Assembly (NCBI RefSeq): GCF_000682675.1
Contig: NZ_AWFA01000002.1
Span: 36,311 to 100,310, forward strand
Length of the DNA: 64,000 bases
DNA from: Hyphomonas pacifica
GTDB taxonomy: Bacteria > Pseudomonadota > Alphaproteobacteria > Caulobacterales > Hyphomonadaceae
Reading direction: 5' to 3'
Each line of letters starts with the position of its first letter. Position 1 is the stretch's first letter. The position numbers and the translations under genes are program-made. A model generated the notes under the pieces. The model did not search any database and had not been told where the DNA came from. It saw nothing but the letters and a program-made list of their open reading frames with translations. Below are positions 53,864-63,271 of this stretch, piece after piece.

Positions 53864-54518
53864 GGATGCCTCCATGGGGCGCTTCTTCCGGTGCTTCCTC
53901 CAGCTTGCCGGTCAGGCGCAGTGCGGCCTTCAGCGCTTCCGACAGACCCTGCACCAGCATCAGCACGGCAAACACCGGCAACAGTGTCTTGAACAGGAAC
54001 AGCAGCGGCAGGCCATCGGATTCGCGGGAGCCCTCAAACAGCGCCCAGCTGCGCGCGAGGCCCTGTTCCGTCATCGCCAGCAGACGGATGCAGATCGGAA
54101 ACAGGAACAGATAGATGCCCGCAAGTTCAATCCAGTTGCGTCCGTTTGGCCCGAAGCGCGGGCGCAGAATGTCCACCCGGACATGCGCATCATCCCGTAG
54201 GGCTGAGGCTGCGCCCAGCATGAACATCGCCGCAAAGGCATAGATCACGATCTCGTTCAGCCAGGTGAATGACATGCCGAACGCATAGCGCAGCATTACG
54301 ACCAGCAATTGCGCCATCACCAGTATGATCGCGCTGGTAATCGCCCCGCCCAGCGCCCAGCCGGAGACGGCATCAATCCTGCGGCTCAGCCATTTGGCGA
54401 GGCCTTCCACCGGCTCCGGCCAGATTGCCACGATCAGCGGCAGCAGAAGCAGCGGCGAGAGCAATAGGCCGAGCCAGTTCAGCCATCCGCCCAGTGTCAG
54501 GAATAGATCCGCAGACAT
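53853..54518 (-). CDS. dctQ: TRAP transporter small permease
   Basis: The 221-residue protein starts at ATG 54518, or possibly the GTG two codons upstream. It has four membrane helices, with the DctQ pattern ALRYAFG-like (VVMLRYAFGMSFTWLNEIVIYAF) and DDAHVRVDIL. It is the small membrane partner of the TRAP system. The C-terminal tail is acidic and His/Gly-containing. It lies 17 bases after dctP. Confidence 0.9.
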   Translation of the reverse strand: MSADLFLTLGGWLNWLGLLLSPLLLLPLIVAIWPEPVEGLAKWLSRRIDAVSGWALGGAITSAIILVMAQLLVVMLRYAFGMSFTWLNEIVIYAFAAMFMLGAASALRDDAHVRVDILRPRFGPNGRNWIELAGIYLFLFPICIRLLAMTEQGLARSWALFEGSRESDGLPLLFLFKTLLPVFAVLMLVQGLSEALKAALRLTGKLEEAPEEAPHGGIHGA

Positions 54519-54535
54519 GCCCACCCCGCGCCCGT

Positions 54536-55645
54536 CTACTTGTTGACCGCGCGGGCGGCGTAATACGGTCCTTCGGACACATCGCCCCAGCCCCGCATCA
54601 GCTTCAGGGATGTTTCAAAGCTGTCATAGATGCGCTTCTCGATGCCATCGCGGCCAGAGGCGGCGCGAATGTCCCAAGCGGCCTCTGCCATGCGCGAGAC
54701 AACATCATCGGGGAAGCTTCGCATCTGCACGCCATGCTCATTGACCAGCAGGTCCAGATGAACCGAGTTCTGATAGGTGAATTCGCCCAGCGATGTGTGG
54801 TTCACGCTTTCACAGGCGGCCTGAATGATCGCCTGCTCGCCTTGTGTCAGATCATCCCAGACGCGGCGGTTCATGCCGACGGCCAGGCTCGCGCCCGGTT
54901 CATGGAAGCCGGGTCCGTAATAATAGGGCGCCTCCCGATAGAAGCCGAGATAGTAGTCATTCCACGGGCCGACCCATTCGGTCGCGTCGATCGCGCCGGT
55001 CTGCAGGGATTGATAAATCTCGCCGCCCGGCAGCGCGATGGCAGACCCGCCGAGCGCTCGCAGCACATCGCCGCCCTGCCCAGGAATGCGCATCTTCAGG
55101 CCGACCAGATCATCCAGGCCGTTGATCTCCTTGCGGAACCAACCACCCATTTGGTGGCCGGTATTGGCCGCCTGAAAGGCCTTGATACCGAACTGTCCCG
55201 ACAATTCATCCCACAATGTCTGGCCGCCGCCAAAGTCGATCCAGCCCATGATCTCCTGCGCTGTCATTCCGAACGGCACGGCGGTGAAGAATGGGAAGCC
55301 GGTGGATTTCGCCGTCCAGTAATATTCTGCGCCATGATACATGTCGGCAGAGCCATTCGAGACCGCATCGAAACATTCAAAGGGCGGCACCAGTTCGCCC
55401 GCCGCGTAAACCTTCACTTCCATCAGCCCGTCGGACATTGTCTGAATGCGCTGCGCCACGCGCTCAGCCGCTTCGCCGAGGCCCGGCAGGCCCTTCGGCC
55501 AGGTGGTGACCATGTTGAACCGGCGCCGGTTGCGCGCAATGGCCGGGGCGGCCAGATCGGCGGCCTTTTCCGGATTGGCAAAGGCGGCTGCCGCGCCAGC
55601 AAGGCCAAGCGCCCCTGCGCCCAGCAGGTTACGTCTGTGGATCAT
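54536..55645 (-). CDS. dctP: TRAP transporter substrate-binding protein, TakP-like
   Basis: The 369-residue periplasmic receptor starts at ATG 55645 after GGGAGGAG. A twin-arginine signal (HRRNLLGAGALG) suggests export as a folded protein. The binding-protein core includes RFNMVTTWPKGLPG, MYHGAEYYW, MRIPGQGGDVLRALGGSAIALPGGEIYQSLQTGAIDATEWVGPWND (split across about 160-215). This pattern resembles TakP, a receptor for pyruvate and other 2-oxo acids. Ligand identity is inferred. Confidence 0.9.
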   Translation of the reverse strand: MIHRRNLLGAGALGLAGAAAAFANPEKAADLAAPAIARNRRRFNMVTTWPKGLPGLGEAAERVAQRIQTMSDGLMEVKVYAAGELVPPFECFDAVSNGSADMYHGAEYYWTAKSTGFPFFTAVPFGMTAQEIMGWIDFGGGQTLWDELSGQFGIKAFQAANTGHQMGGWFRKEINGLDDLVGLKMRIPGQGGDVLRALGGSAIALPGGEIYQSLQTGAIDATEWVGPWNDYYLGFYREAPYYYGPGFHEPGASLAVGMNRRVWDDLTQGEQAIIQAACESVNHTSLGEFTYQNSVHLDLLVNEHGVQMRSFPDDVVSRMAEAAWDIRAASGRDGIEKRIYDSFETSLKLMRGWGDVSEGPYYAARAVNK

Positions 55646-55700
55646 TACTCCTCCCCCCTGCGTCTGCGCCGGCGTTTAGCCGTGTCGCGAGCGCAACGTC

Positions 55701-56462
55701 TTACTCATCGTCTTTCAGCAACCGCCATGTATCGCCGTCCAGCACTTCCAGCGGCTTGTAGCGCCGCTTGTAGTCCATCTTCGGGCTGCCTTTGACCCAA
55801 TAGCCCAGATACACATGTGGCAGGCCCAGATCGTGGGCGTGCAGGATATGGTCCAGGATCATGTAATGGCCGAGGCCCCGGTCTTCATGGGCAGGGTCAA
55901 AGAAGGTGTAGACCATGGAAAAGCCGTCACGCAGGATATCCGTAATCGAGGCAGCTACCAGCGGCGCGTCGTCTTCCGGGCCCTCGCGATATTCGAAGAT
56001 TAGGCTTTTCACCGGACTGCCGCCCACCATGGCGCTATAGTCCCGATAGCTCATGTCAGACATGCCGCCCTTGTCGTGGCGATGTTTCACATAGGCTTTC
56101 AGCAGGCGGTATTGCTCGCGCGTAGGTGTGGACTCCACGGGGCGGCGTACCAGAGACTGGTTACGCTTCAGGGCGCGGCGGTCATTACGGGAGAGTTCGA
56201 ACTCGCGCGAATTTACACGCACGCTGCGGCAGGCATTGCAACGCGGGCAGGCCGGGCGATAGGCAATCGTCTGGCTGCGGCGAAAGCCAGCATGGCTCAG
56301 TGAGTTGTGAATGTTGTCGGCTTCGCTGCCAATGGCCAGATTGGTGAAGGCCTTGCGTTCCTTCAGCCCCGGCAAATACGGGCACGGGCTCGGGCTGGTC
56401 ACGTAAAAGCGGAGTGACCGTTCAAGCCCCGGGGGCAATATCTGGGAGTCCGTAAACCTCAT
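55701..56462 (-). CDS. bpt: Aspartate/glutamate leucyltransferase
   Basis: Bpt transfers leucine from Leu-tRNA to N-terminal Asp or Glu of proteins and marks them for the ClpS/ClpAP N-degron pathway. The 253-residue protein starts at ATG 56462; the in-frame extension upstream overlaps the permease gene. It has the CPYLPG cysteine near residue 26 and the cluster CPRCNACRSVRV (about 75-86). The C-terminal GNAT-like part ends YKRRYKPLEVLDG. It follows the DASS permease gene by 16 bases. Confidence 0.88.
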   Translation of the reverse strand: MRFTDSQILPPGLERSLRFYVTSPSPCPYLPGLKERKAFTNLAIGSEADNIHNSLSHAGFRRSQTIAYRPACPRCNACRSVRVNSREFELSRNDRRALKRNQSLVRRPVESTPTREQYRLLKAYVKHRHDKGGMSDMSYRDYSAMVGGSPVKSLIFEYREGPEDDAPLVAASITDILRDGFSMVYTFFDPAHEDRGLGHYMILDHILHAHDLGLPHVYLGYWVKGSPKMDYKRRYKPLEVLDGDTWRLLKDDE

Positions 56463-56478
56463 AATTGCGACGATACAC

Positions 56479-58323
56479 TTACAGATCAAACCGCCAAGGG
56501 GCGAATAGCGTAAAGACGAACCATAATATGAATACCAGAGGGGCGCCAAATGTCATGAAGTCCCTGAATTTATAGTGTCCGGGGCCCATCACCAGCATGT
56601 TCGTCTGATACGCGATTGGCGTCGCAAAACTGCAGTTTGCGCCATAAATCACCGCCAGCAGGAATGGTAGCGGGTTTTCGATGTTCAGTTCCGCCGCCGC
56701 CGACAGGGCAATCGGCGAGAACAGAATGGCCGTTGCCGCATTCGACAGCAAATTCGTCAGGATGGCCACGGCCAGGAAGATGGCAGAGAGAACTGCCAGC
56801 GTTCCGAAGGGAGAGGCTAAATTCACCACGGCATGCGCAATCATCGCGGCCGCGCCTGTTTTCTCAAGCGCCATGCCCATGGCCAGCGCTGCGCCGATCA
56901 CCAGAAAGATGCGCAGATCCAGAGAGCGCGCCGCCTGCCGCGTATTGAGGCAGCCCGCGATCAGCATCGCCACGGCCGCCAGGACGGAGGCGTGCAGAAT
57001 GGAGACAAAGCCCGTCGCCGCCGCAACCACCAGGCAGACCGAGATCACCCGCGCTGCCAGCGCCTTGGTCGTCAGCGGAATTTCGGTCTGGGACCATTCC
57101 AGCATGATCAGGTCGCGGCTGGAGCGCAGCTCGCGGAATGCTTCGACCGGCCCGCACAGCAGCAGCGTGTCACCGGATTCCAGCCGGATCTCGCCCAGCT
57201 TGGTTCGAATCATCCGGCTCCGGCGCTGAATGCCCAGCGTCACCGCGCGCGTCAGGCGGCGAAAGCCCAGCATCTCCACCGTTCGGCCCACCATGCGAGA
57301 GCCCGGCGCGATCACGGCTTCGGTCAGCGCCAGCGTGCTCGGTTTGCCATTCTCTTCCAGATCTGCGCCGGAGGCCTGCCATACCTGCTGCAGGAAGTCC
57401 GGCTGGCGCGCCAGCACGTTCTGAAGCGCCGAGCGCGTGGCGGCGATGATCACAAGGTCACCGGCCTGTAGCGAAATGTCTTCATAGGGTGGCAGGATGG
57501 CGCGTTCTCCGCGCTGGATCATCCGCACCGTCATGTCCGGCAAGTCTGTGAACATGCCGGCAATGGGTTTCTTGCCCTGCAGGAAATGGCCATTGGTGAC
57601 TTCAATCTGCGCCACGAACTGTTTGCCGGAAGGCTGCACAATATCATCGGACAGGCCGCGCCGGTTCGGCAGCAGGAAGCGCGAGAAGATCACGAGATAG
57701 AGAAATCCGGCCCCCGCCAGGATCAGGCCCAGCGGTGTCTGATCAAAGAAGCCAAGCTGCTGACCGGTAATCCGCAGATAGGATTCCGCCGCCAGCAGGT
57801 TCGTCGATGTGCCGATCAGTGTCGTCATTCCGGCAAAGATGGAGGCATAGCTGAGTGGCATCATCAGCTTTGATTGCGGCGTGTTCATGCGCATCGCGAT
57901 GGCCGTCATCACGGGCAAAAACATGATCACGATGGGCGTATTGTTCACAAACGCGCTGGTCACGAAGACTGCCAGGAAGGCCAGTACCAGCGTCGTGGTT
58001 GGTCGCTTGTCATAGCCTGCCAGCAGGGCCTTGGTTGGCCCCTCCAGAGCGCCAGTCTGGAACAAGCCCTGACCGACCACCAGCAGCGCCATGATCGTGA
58101 TCAGCGCCGGATTGCCAAACCCGGATAGCAGGTCCGCCGCGCTGATCGGAGCGCCATCCGCGCCATGAGCACCCGGAATTGTGAAAAGCACCAGCAGCGC
58201 AGCCATCACGCAGACAGAGACCAGCTCCATTGACCATCTGTCGAGCATGTAAAAGGCAATCGCCGCGCACACGACGGCGAGACTCGCCCACAGGGGCCAG
58301 GTTGCGGCCAGTTCACTCAACAT
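56479..58323 (-). CDS. DASS/SLC13-family permease with RCK-C domains
   Basis: The 614-residue protein has two blocks of membrane helices, about 1-210 and 425-610. Two cytoplasmic TrkA-C-like (RCK_C) domains lie between them (about 235-305 and 325-400). NNTPIVIMFLPV and GTSTNLLAAE in the first half, and LLSNAATAILFSPIA in the second, match the substrate/sodium site of sodium-coupled dicarboxylate, sulfate or citrate carriers. The substrate is open. The RCK domains suggest nucleotide or ligand control. Confidence 0.85.
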   Translation of the reverse strand: MLSELAATWPLWASLAVVCAAIAFYMLDRWSMELVSVCVMAALLVLFTIPGAHGADGAPISAADLLSGFGNPALITIMALLVVGQGLFQTGALEGPTKALLAGYDKRPTTTLVLAFLAVFVTSAFVNNTPIVIMFLPVMTAIAMRMNTPQSKLMMPLSYASIFAGMTTLIGTSTNLLAAESYLRITGQQLGFFDQTPLGLILAGAGFLYLVIFSRFLLPNRRGLSDDIVQPSGKQFVAQIEVTNGHFLQGKKPIAGMFTDLPDMTVRMIQRGERAILPPYEDISLQAGDLVIIAATRSALQNVLARQPDFLQQVWQASGADLEENGKPSTLALTEAVIAPGSRMVGRTVEMLGFRRLTRAVTLGIQRRSRMIRTKLGEIRLESGDTLLLCGPVEAFRELRSSRDLIMLEWSQTEIPLTTKALAARVISVCLVVAAATGFVSILHASVLAAVAMLIAGCLNTRQAARSLDLRIFLVIGAALAMGMALEKTGAAAMIAHAVVNLASPFGTLAVLSAIFLAVAILTNLLSNAATAILFSPIALSAAAELNIENPLPFLLAVIYGANCSFATPIAYQTNMLVMGPGHYKFRDFMTFGAPLVFILWFVFTLFAPWRFDL

Positions 58324-58365
58324 TGTGGCTCCGGTTCATCAGCGCGCCCCGGCCTACCAGTCAGG

Positions 58366-59055
58366 TTAGCCGTCAACTTGCAACAGTATGCTTATACGAC
58401 GGTTTGCTGGCAAGTGGGGCTGGCCCGCATCAAGGGGGCGTGTTGCGGCCAGACCCGTGACGGCACGGATGCGGCTATCTGTAATACCTGCAGCAGTCAG
58501 GGCGCGGCGGGCGGCATTTGCACGCTCTGAAGAGATATCCCAGTTGCTGCGCTCGGAATCCTGGCTCGGAAAGGCGTCAGTATGGCCTTCAATGGTCAGC
58601 GGAACGGTCAGGGGCGACAGGCTGTGCCCGACATTTTGCATCAGTTGTTCACCCGCCGGGGTAAAACCGGACTCATTCATCGCAAATAGCGGGCGGGCCT
58701 CTGAGTCGATCAGATCGATTCGCACGCCATTGGTCTGACGGCTCAGCACTATATTGTCTTCGGTGCTTTGCAGGGCGGCATCTGAAGACAGAAGATTGTA
58801 GAGGCGCTGGGTCTCATTCGGGCGAATGTCGACCAGCGTGCTGGCGCTGGCAGTCTGTCCATTATTGAAGAAATCCGCGATGTCACCGCGCGCGTCAGGC
58901 GACACGCCACTGACCAGCCAGAGCAGAAGGAAGAACGCCATCAGGGCCGTCAGGAAGTCGGCATAGGCCAGCTTCCACGTGCCCAAGCGCCGCGCAGGCA
59001 AGGCAGGCCTTCTGCCTGCCCGATGGTGCTGCGTAGTGGTGGTGGCATGCGCCAT
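58366..59055 (-). CDS. motB: MotB-like flagellar motor stator protein
   Basis: The 229-residue protein starts at ATG 59055; a TTG four codons earlier is less likely. One membrane helix, WKLAYADFLTALMAFFLLLWL, contains D33, which corresponds to the proton-binding aspartate D32 of E. coli MotB. The C-terminal OmpA-like domain has TIEGHTDAFPS and ERANAARRAL and binds peptidoglycan. It is shorter than E. coli MotB (308). No motA lies next to it in the window. A non-flagellar stator of the same family cannot be excluded. Confidence 0.82.
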   Translation of the reverse strand: MAHATTTTQHHRAGRRPALPARRLGTWKLAYADFLTALMAFFLLLWLVSGVSPDARGDIADFFNNGQTASASTLVDIRPNETQRLYNLLSSDAALQSTEDNIVLSRQTNGVRIDLIDSEARPLFAMNESGFTPAGEQLMQNVGHSLSPLTVPLTIEGHTDAFPSQDSERSNWDISSERANAARRALTAAGITDSRIRAVTGLAATRPLDAGQPHLPANRRISILLQVDG

Positions 59056-59175
59056 AATCCGTTCCAAATCGTTCTGAGTGGAACCGATGATGTAGCAGGC
59101 CTTGGTGAATCCTCGCTGGAAACAAACGTGCTGATTTCGATGAAATTCAACTGAAACTGTATCAGGTGGGCGGGG

Positions 59176-59811
59176 TCAGAAAGGCGCTGTCAGAACGGCC
59201 CTCATAACCCTCCAGATATCTGAGGAGTATTCCAGCGCAGTAATGAAAAATGCGACGCGAACCCCCACTTTGACTTTACGGTTCGGATGGAACAGCCAGT
59301 GGCGAACATCCCACCACCGAATGGGACGGACAAACAGGTCAAATACCCCATCCACACCATGGGCGGCGTCGGTATCGTCATCTCTCAGGCTGGCGCTACC
59401 CTTTTTGAGAAGGCGCGCAGTCTCCCCATCGGCTCGGACCTCATTTTCCTTGGTTTTCACCCAGACCGGCAGGATTTTGAGTTCGCGCTTGAGGACGGTT
59501 TTGCTATTTTCGCGGAATATGACCACAAAGTAGCGGTTCTCGTACTTCTCGTTCAGTTTCGCGGTCAGCTCTTTTGGCCCCAGCTTGGCCAGCCGTTTTT
59601 CTTCCAGCAGATCCCGCATGCGATAGGGGTGCATCTTGATGATGTTCACATCATCCAACCCATCAGAAACAGCACGAAGCCGGACAGAAGATTCCATATA
59701 CTCAGGGCGAATATTGGCGTTGAGCACTGCACGCCCTGGCCTGACAGCCAGCTGCAAAAACCGCCCGGCCCCTGCGTAATAAATTCCAGCATCCTTGTTT
59801 TCCCCCCTCAC
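59176..59811 (-). CDS. Hypothetical protein with atypical composition
   Basis: I do not recognise this 211-residue frame. It starts with GTG at 59811 without a well-placed ribosome site, so a later start, such as the methionine at residue 39, is possible. The central part is rich in Lys and Glu and protein-like (RDLLEEKRLAKLGPKELTAKL, VVIFRENSKTVLKRELKI). The C-terminus has aromatic and basic residues (RWWDVRHWLFHPNRKVKV). There is no signal peptide. GC is about 51 percent in 300 sampled bases, below its neighbours. An overlapping plus-strand frame of 189 codons makes the strand call less certain. Confidence 0.45.
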   Translation of the reverse strand: MRGENKDAGIYYAGAGRFLQLAVRPGRAVLNANIRPEYMESSVRLRAVSDGLDDVNIIKMHPYRMRDLLEEKRLAKLGPKELTAKLNEKYENRYFVVIFRENSKTVLKRELKILPVWVKTKENEVRADGETARLLKKGSASLRDDDTDAAHGVDGVFDLFVRPIRWWDVRHWLFHPNRKVKVGVRVAFFITALEYSSDIWRVMRAVLTAPF

Positions 59812-59889
59812 CCTTCTAGTAATGAAGTCAGGAACACCAGACGTCCAGCGGCGTGATGGGAAACGAATTCAATTTAGGAGAGATACCTT

Positions 59890-60750
59890 ATGGCGCGGAC
59901 GGCTTTTCTTGGCCTGGGAGTGATGGGCTTTCACATGGCGGGGCATCTGGCGGCCAAGGGCCATGAGGTGGCCGTTTGGAACCGTACGGAAGCAAAGAGC
60001 AAAGACTGGGCGGCCCAGCACAAGGGCGAAATTGCCAAGACCCCCGGCGACGCGGCCTTTGGCGCGGAATTCGTGTTTCTCTGCCTCGGCGATGATCCAG
60101 ATGTGCGCGACGTCTTTGCCCAGCTGGAACCGAGCCTCGGCGCGGGTATGATCGTGGTGGACCACACGACCGCCTCAGCGGGCCTTGCGCGAGAGCTGGA
60201 TGAGCGCTGTCGGGTAAAAGGCGCGCGCTTTCTGGATGCGCCGATCAGCGGCGGTGAGGCCGGCGCCATCAATGGCCAGCTGACCATCATGTGCGGCGGT
60301 GACGAAAAAGCCTTCGCCACGGCCGAGCCCGTCATGGCAGCTTTTGGCAAGAAGATGACGCTGATTGGCGAGAGTGGCGCGGGTCAGCTCGCCAAATCCG
60401 TCAACCAGATCTGCATTGCCGGTATTGTCCAGGGCTTGTCGGAAGGCCTGCACTTTGCCGAACAGGCCGGGCTGGACGCCGCCAAGGTGATCGAGGCGAT
60501 CAGCGGCGGCGCCGCGCAGAGCTGGCAGATGGAGAACCGCTGGAAAACCATGGTCGCAGGGGAATTCGAGCACGGCTTTGCCGTCGACTGGATGCGCAAG
60601 GATCTTCGTATCACGTTGGAGGCCGCGCGTGAAAATGGTGCCAGCCTGCCGCTGACCGCCACAGTCGACCAGTATTATGCTGACGTGCAGGCCATGGGTG
60701 GCCAGCGCTGGGATACGTCCAGCCTCATCGCCCGCCTGAGGCGGAATTAG
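59890..60750 (+). CDS. NAD(P)-dependent beta-hydroxyacid dehydrogenase
   Basis: The 286-residue enzyme is of the 3-hydroxyisobutyrate dehydrogenase / tartronate semialdehyde reductase / GLYR family. Residues 6-15 form the cofactor loop FLGLGVMGFHMAG, with WNRT after the second strand, an NRT pattern seen in NADP-preferring members. The substrate motif DAPISGGEAGA is at about 118-128 and catalytic K169 is in AKSVNQI. ATG 59890 follows TTAGGAGAG. Succinic semialdehyde, glyoxylate or tartronate semialdehyde are possible substrates. An aldehyde dehydrogenase gene lies two genes away. Confidence 0.86.
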   Translation: MARTAFLGLGVMGFHMAGHLAAKGHEVAVWNRTEAKSKDWAAQHKGEIAKTPGDAAFGAEFVFLCLGDDPDVRDVFAQLEPSLGAGMIVVDHTTASAGLARELDERCRVKGARFLDAPISGGEAGAINGQLTIMCGGDEKAFATAEPVMAAFGKKMTLIGESGAGQLAKSVNQICIAGIVQGLSEGLHFAEQAGLDAAKVIEAISGGAAQSWQMENRWKTMVAGEFEHGFAVDWMRKDLRITLEAARENGASLPLTATVDQYYADVQAMGGQRWDTSSLIARLRRN

Positions 60751-60755
60751 GGGCG

Positions 60756-61757
60756 ATGCGCCTTCTGGAACTTCATATGCCTGCCGATGACCGGTTCGAC
60801 ACCGTCATGCGGGCCGTCAAGAATGCAGAGCCGATCGACTACTATGTTCAGAATACTGAACAGGTTGACCGTCGCCTGATCTCTGTCTTCTTGCGGGAAG
60901 GCACGGGTCAGGCCCTGATGGATAATATCCAGACTGTGCTGGAAGACTGCAATGATTATCGCATTACCATCCTGCCGGTTGAGGCGACCGCGCCTAAATT
61001 GAAGGAAGCGACAGACCAGAAGGCCGAACGCAAGATCCAGGCAACGCGGGAGGAGATTTATTCCGATGTCTCCACCGGCGCGCGGCTGGACCGGGATTTC
61101 ATCATCATGGTCGTGCTGTCCACTGTGGTGGCGGCTATCGGCCTGAATTCGGATGGTGTAGCCGCCGTGATCGGCGCCATGGTGATCGCGCCCTTGCTGG
61201 GCCCTGTGCTTGGCTTCTCCATGGGCGCTGCACTCGGGGATTTCGTCCTGCTGAAGCGGGCCTCCATGACGCTGGCAGCAGGCATTGGCATCGCGCTCAC
61301 CTGCTCCTGGATTTTGTCTTTCTTCCTGGTAATTGACCTTGAAAGTCAGCAGCTCATGTCCCGCGCAGAAGTGCGCCTTGATGGCCTGGCCCTTGCCATG
61401 GCGGCGGGCGGTGCGGCGGCGTTGTCACTGACGCGCGGGCAGGCCTCGGCCCTGGTAGGAGTCATGGTTGCCGCAGCCTTGCTGCCACCCGGTGCAGCGG
61501 TTGGGTTGTTTGCCGGGGCGGGCCACTGGACCCTTGCCCTGCGAGCGGCCCTTTTGCTGACGCTGAACGTTGTGGCCTTGGTTCTGGCCGCCTTGATCGT
61601 TTTCCGCCTTCGCAAAATACGGCCTCGTTCGTGGATCGACCAGAAGAATGCCAGCCGCGCTGTCTGGATCAATGCGGTCCTCTCTGCTCTAATGCTGGCG
61701 GCGGCAACGGCCCTGATCCTCTGGCTGGATCTCGGCGCGAAAGTGTCTGTGGGATAG
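60756..61757 (+). CDS. DUF389/TIGR00341 membrane protein
   Basis: The 333-residue protein has a soluble N-terminal part (about 1-110) with an ACT-like or ferredoxin-like pattern. Five to six membrane helices follow, carrying the DUF389 signature DGVAAVIGAMVIAPLLGPVLG (split near 130-150) and ALLPPGAAVGLFAG. Members are annotated TIGR00341 and have no established function. The gene starts 5 bases after the dehydrogenase stop, so the two form a probable operon. Confidence 0.85.
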   Translation: MRLLELHMPADDRFDTVMRAVKNAEPIDYYVQNTEQVDRRLISVFLREGTGQALMDNIQTVLEDCNDYRITILPVEATAPKLKEATDQKAERKIQATREEIYSDVSTGARLDRDFIIMVVLSTVVAAIGLNSDGVAAVIGAMVIAPLLGPVLGFSMGAALGDFVLLKRASMTLAAGIGIALTCSWILSFFLVIDLESQQLMSRAEVRLDGLALAMAAGGAAALSLTRGQASALVGVMVAAALLPPGAAVGLFAGAGHWTLALRAALLLTLNVVALVLAALIVFRLRKIRPRSWIDQKNASRAVWINAVLSALMLAAATALILWLDLGAKVSVG

Positions 61758-61876
61758 GCTGACCTGCCGCAAATCATGACGTAGTCGGAATAACCCGCCT
61801 CGGTAACGGTTTTGTTATCGGAACCCCGCCGGCGCGCACCCGTTGCTTCTGGGAATACAAAATTGGAGATTCCTGA

Positions 61877-63253
61877 ATGAGCGACCATCTCACCACAATC
61901 AACCCCGCCACCGGCGAAACGCTGAACACCTATCCGGTGATGAGCGATGCAGACATGAACGCCGCCATAGCCAAATGTCATGAGGCTTATCTCGAATGGC
62001 GCATGCGCAGCCTGGAAGAGCGGGCCAAAGTCATCAAGGCCATCGGCGTTGAGCTTCGCAAGCATGTCGATGACTATGCCGAACTAATGACGAAGGAGGT
62101 CGGCAAGCTCTACAAGGATGGCAAGCAGGAAGTCGAACTCTGCGCCCAGATCTGCGACTACACCGCAGAGTATGGCCCCAAGGAGCTCGCCGATGAAGAG
62201 CGTGAAATCCAGACCGGTCGCAAAGGCATTGTCAGCTACTCCCCCATCGGCATCGTCTACGGTATTCAGCCCTGGAACTTCCCGCTTTATCAAGCGATCC
62301 GCTATTCCATATCAAACTTGATGGCCGGCAATGGAATCCTTCTGAAGCACGCCGAAAGCTGCACCGGTAGCGGCCTGAAACTGCGCGACATCTATGAGGC
62401 TGCTGGCCTGCCGAAACATCTCTTCACTGTCTTGCTGATCTCGCATGACCAGTCTGACGCTGTGATTGAGCACGAACTGGTGCGCGGCGTTACATTGACC
62501 GGCAGTGATGGCGCAGGCCGTATCGTCGCCGAAAAGGCCGGCAAGGCGCTGAAGAAAACCGTGCTCGAACTCGGCTCCAATGATGCGTATCTCGTGCTCG
62601 AAGATGCGGACGTGGAACTCGCCGTGAAGACCTGCGTCCAGGGGCGCCTGTTCAATAATGGCGAGACCTGTGTGAACGCCAAGCGCTTCATCGTCACGGA
62701 CAAGGTGTATGACGCCTTTACCGAGAATTTTATCAAGGCGATGAGCGACATTAAGCTCGGCGACCCCTTTGACGAAGACACACAGCTCGGCCCTATTGCG
62801 CGCGAAGATTTGCGTGACACGCTGGCCGACCAGGTCAAGAAAAGTGTCGAGAAAGGTGCCACGATCAGCTGCGGCGGCGAGGTGCCGGATCGCGAGGGAT
62901 ATTATTATCCGTCTACGGTTCTTACCGATGTAAAGCCGGGGCAGCCTGCCTATGATGACGAATTGTTCGGCCCTGTCGCCTCTGTTATCCGTGCCAAAGA
63001 CGATGAAGACGCCATGCGCATCGCCAATGACAGCCGCTATGGCCTCGGCGGCGGCATCTTCTCCAAGAATGAAGATCGCGCTATAGAGCTTGCCCAGAAG
63101 CAGTTCGACACGGGTATGGTCATGATCAATGGCTACGGCATTGCGACGCCCAACATGCCTTTTGGCGGCGTGAAGGATTCCGGCTACGGTCGCGAACATG
63201 GCGGCTACGGAATGAAGGAATTCGTCAACACGAAAGCCGTGTTCGTCTACTGA
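61877..63253 (+). CDS. NAD(P)-dependent aldehyde dehydrogenase, succinate-semialdehyde type
   Basis: The 458-residue class has catalytic C265 (NNGETCVNA) and general-base E231 (TVLELGSND), with the expected 34-residue spacing. IQPWNFPLYQAIR and FGGVKDSGYGREHGGYGMKEF are also typical. The overall length and LELGSNDAYLV pattern fit the Sad/YneI-type succinate-semialdehyde dehydrogenase. It would oxidise succinic semialdehyde to succinate. The true aldehyde could differ. It is preceded by a 119-base gap, so it has its own promoter, and is followed by the large palindrome. Confidence 0.88.
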   Translation: MSDHLTTINPATGETLNTYPVMSDADMNAAIAKCHEAYLEWRMRSLEERAKVIKAIGVELRKHVDDYAELMTKEVGKLYKDGKQEVELCAQICDYTAEYGPKELADEEREIQTGRKGIVSYSPIGIVYGIQPWNFPLYQAIRYSISNLMAGNGILLKHAESCTGSGLKLRDIYEAAGLPKHLFTVLLISHDQSDAVIEHELVRGVTLTGSDGAGRIVAEKAGKALKKTVLELGSNDAYLVLEDADVELAVKTCVQGRLFNNGETCVNAKRFIVTDKVYDAFTENFIKAMSDIKLGDPFDEDTQLGPIAREDLRDTLADQVKKSVEKGATISCGGEVPDREGYYYPSTVLTDVKPGQPAYDDELFGPVASVIRAKDDEDAMRIANDSRYGLGGGIFSKNEDRAIELAQKQFDTGMVMINGYGIATPNMPFGGVKDSGYGREHGGYGMKEFVNTKAVFVY

Positions 63254-63271
63254 TCGGTCTTTCCGTCACAG

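Noticed and set aside
54425..55795. A 456-codon plus-strand frame over dctP
   Set aside because: Antisense to a TRAP receptor with a signal peptide and full family motifs.
59287..59856. A 189-codon plus-strand frame opposite the 59-kb hypothetical gene
   Set aside because: Its composition is less protein-like than the Lys/Glu-rich minus-strand frame, and it would end close to the next gene's promoter. The choice is not certain.
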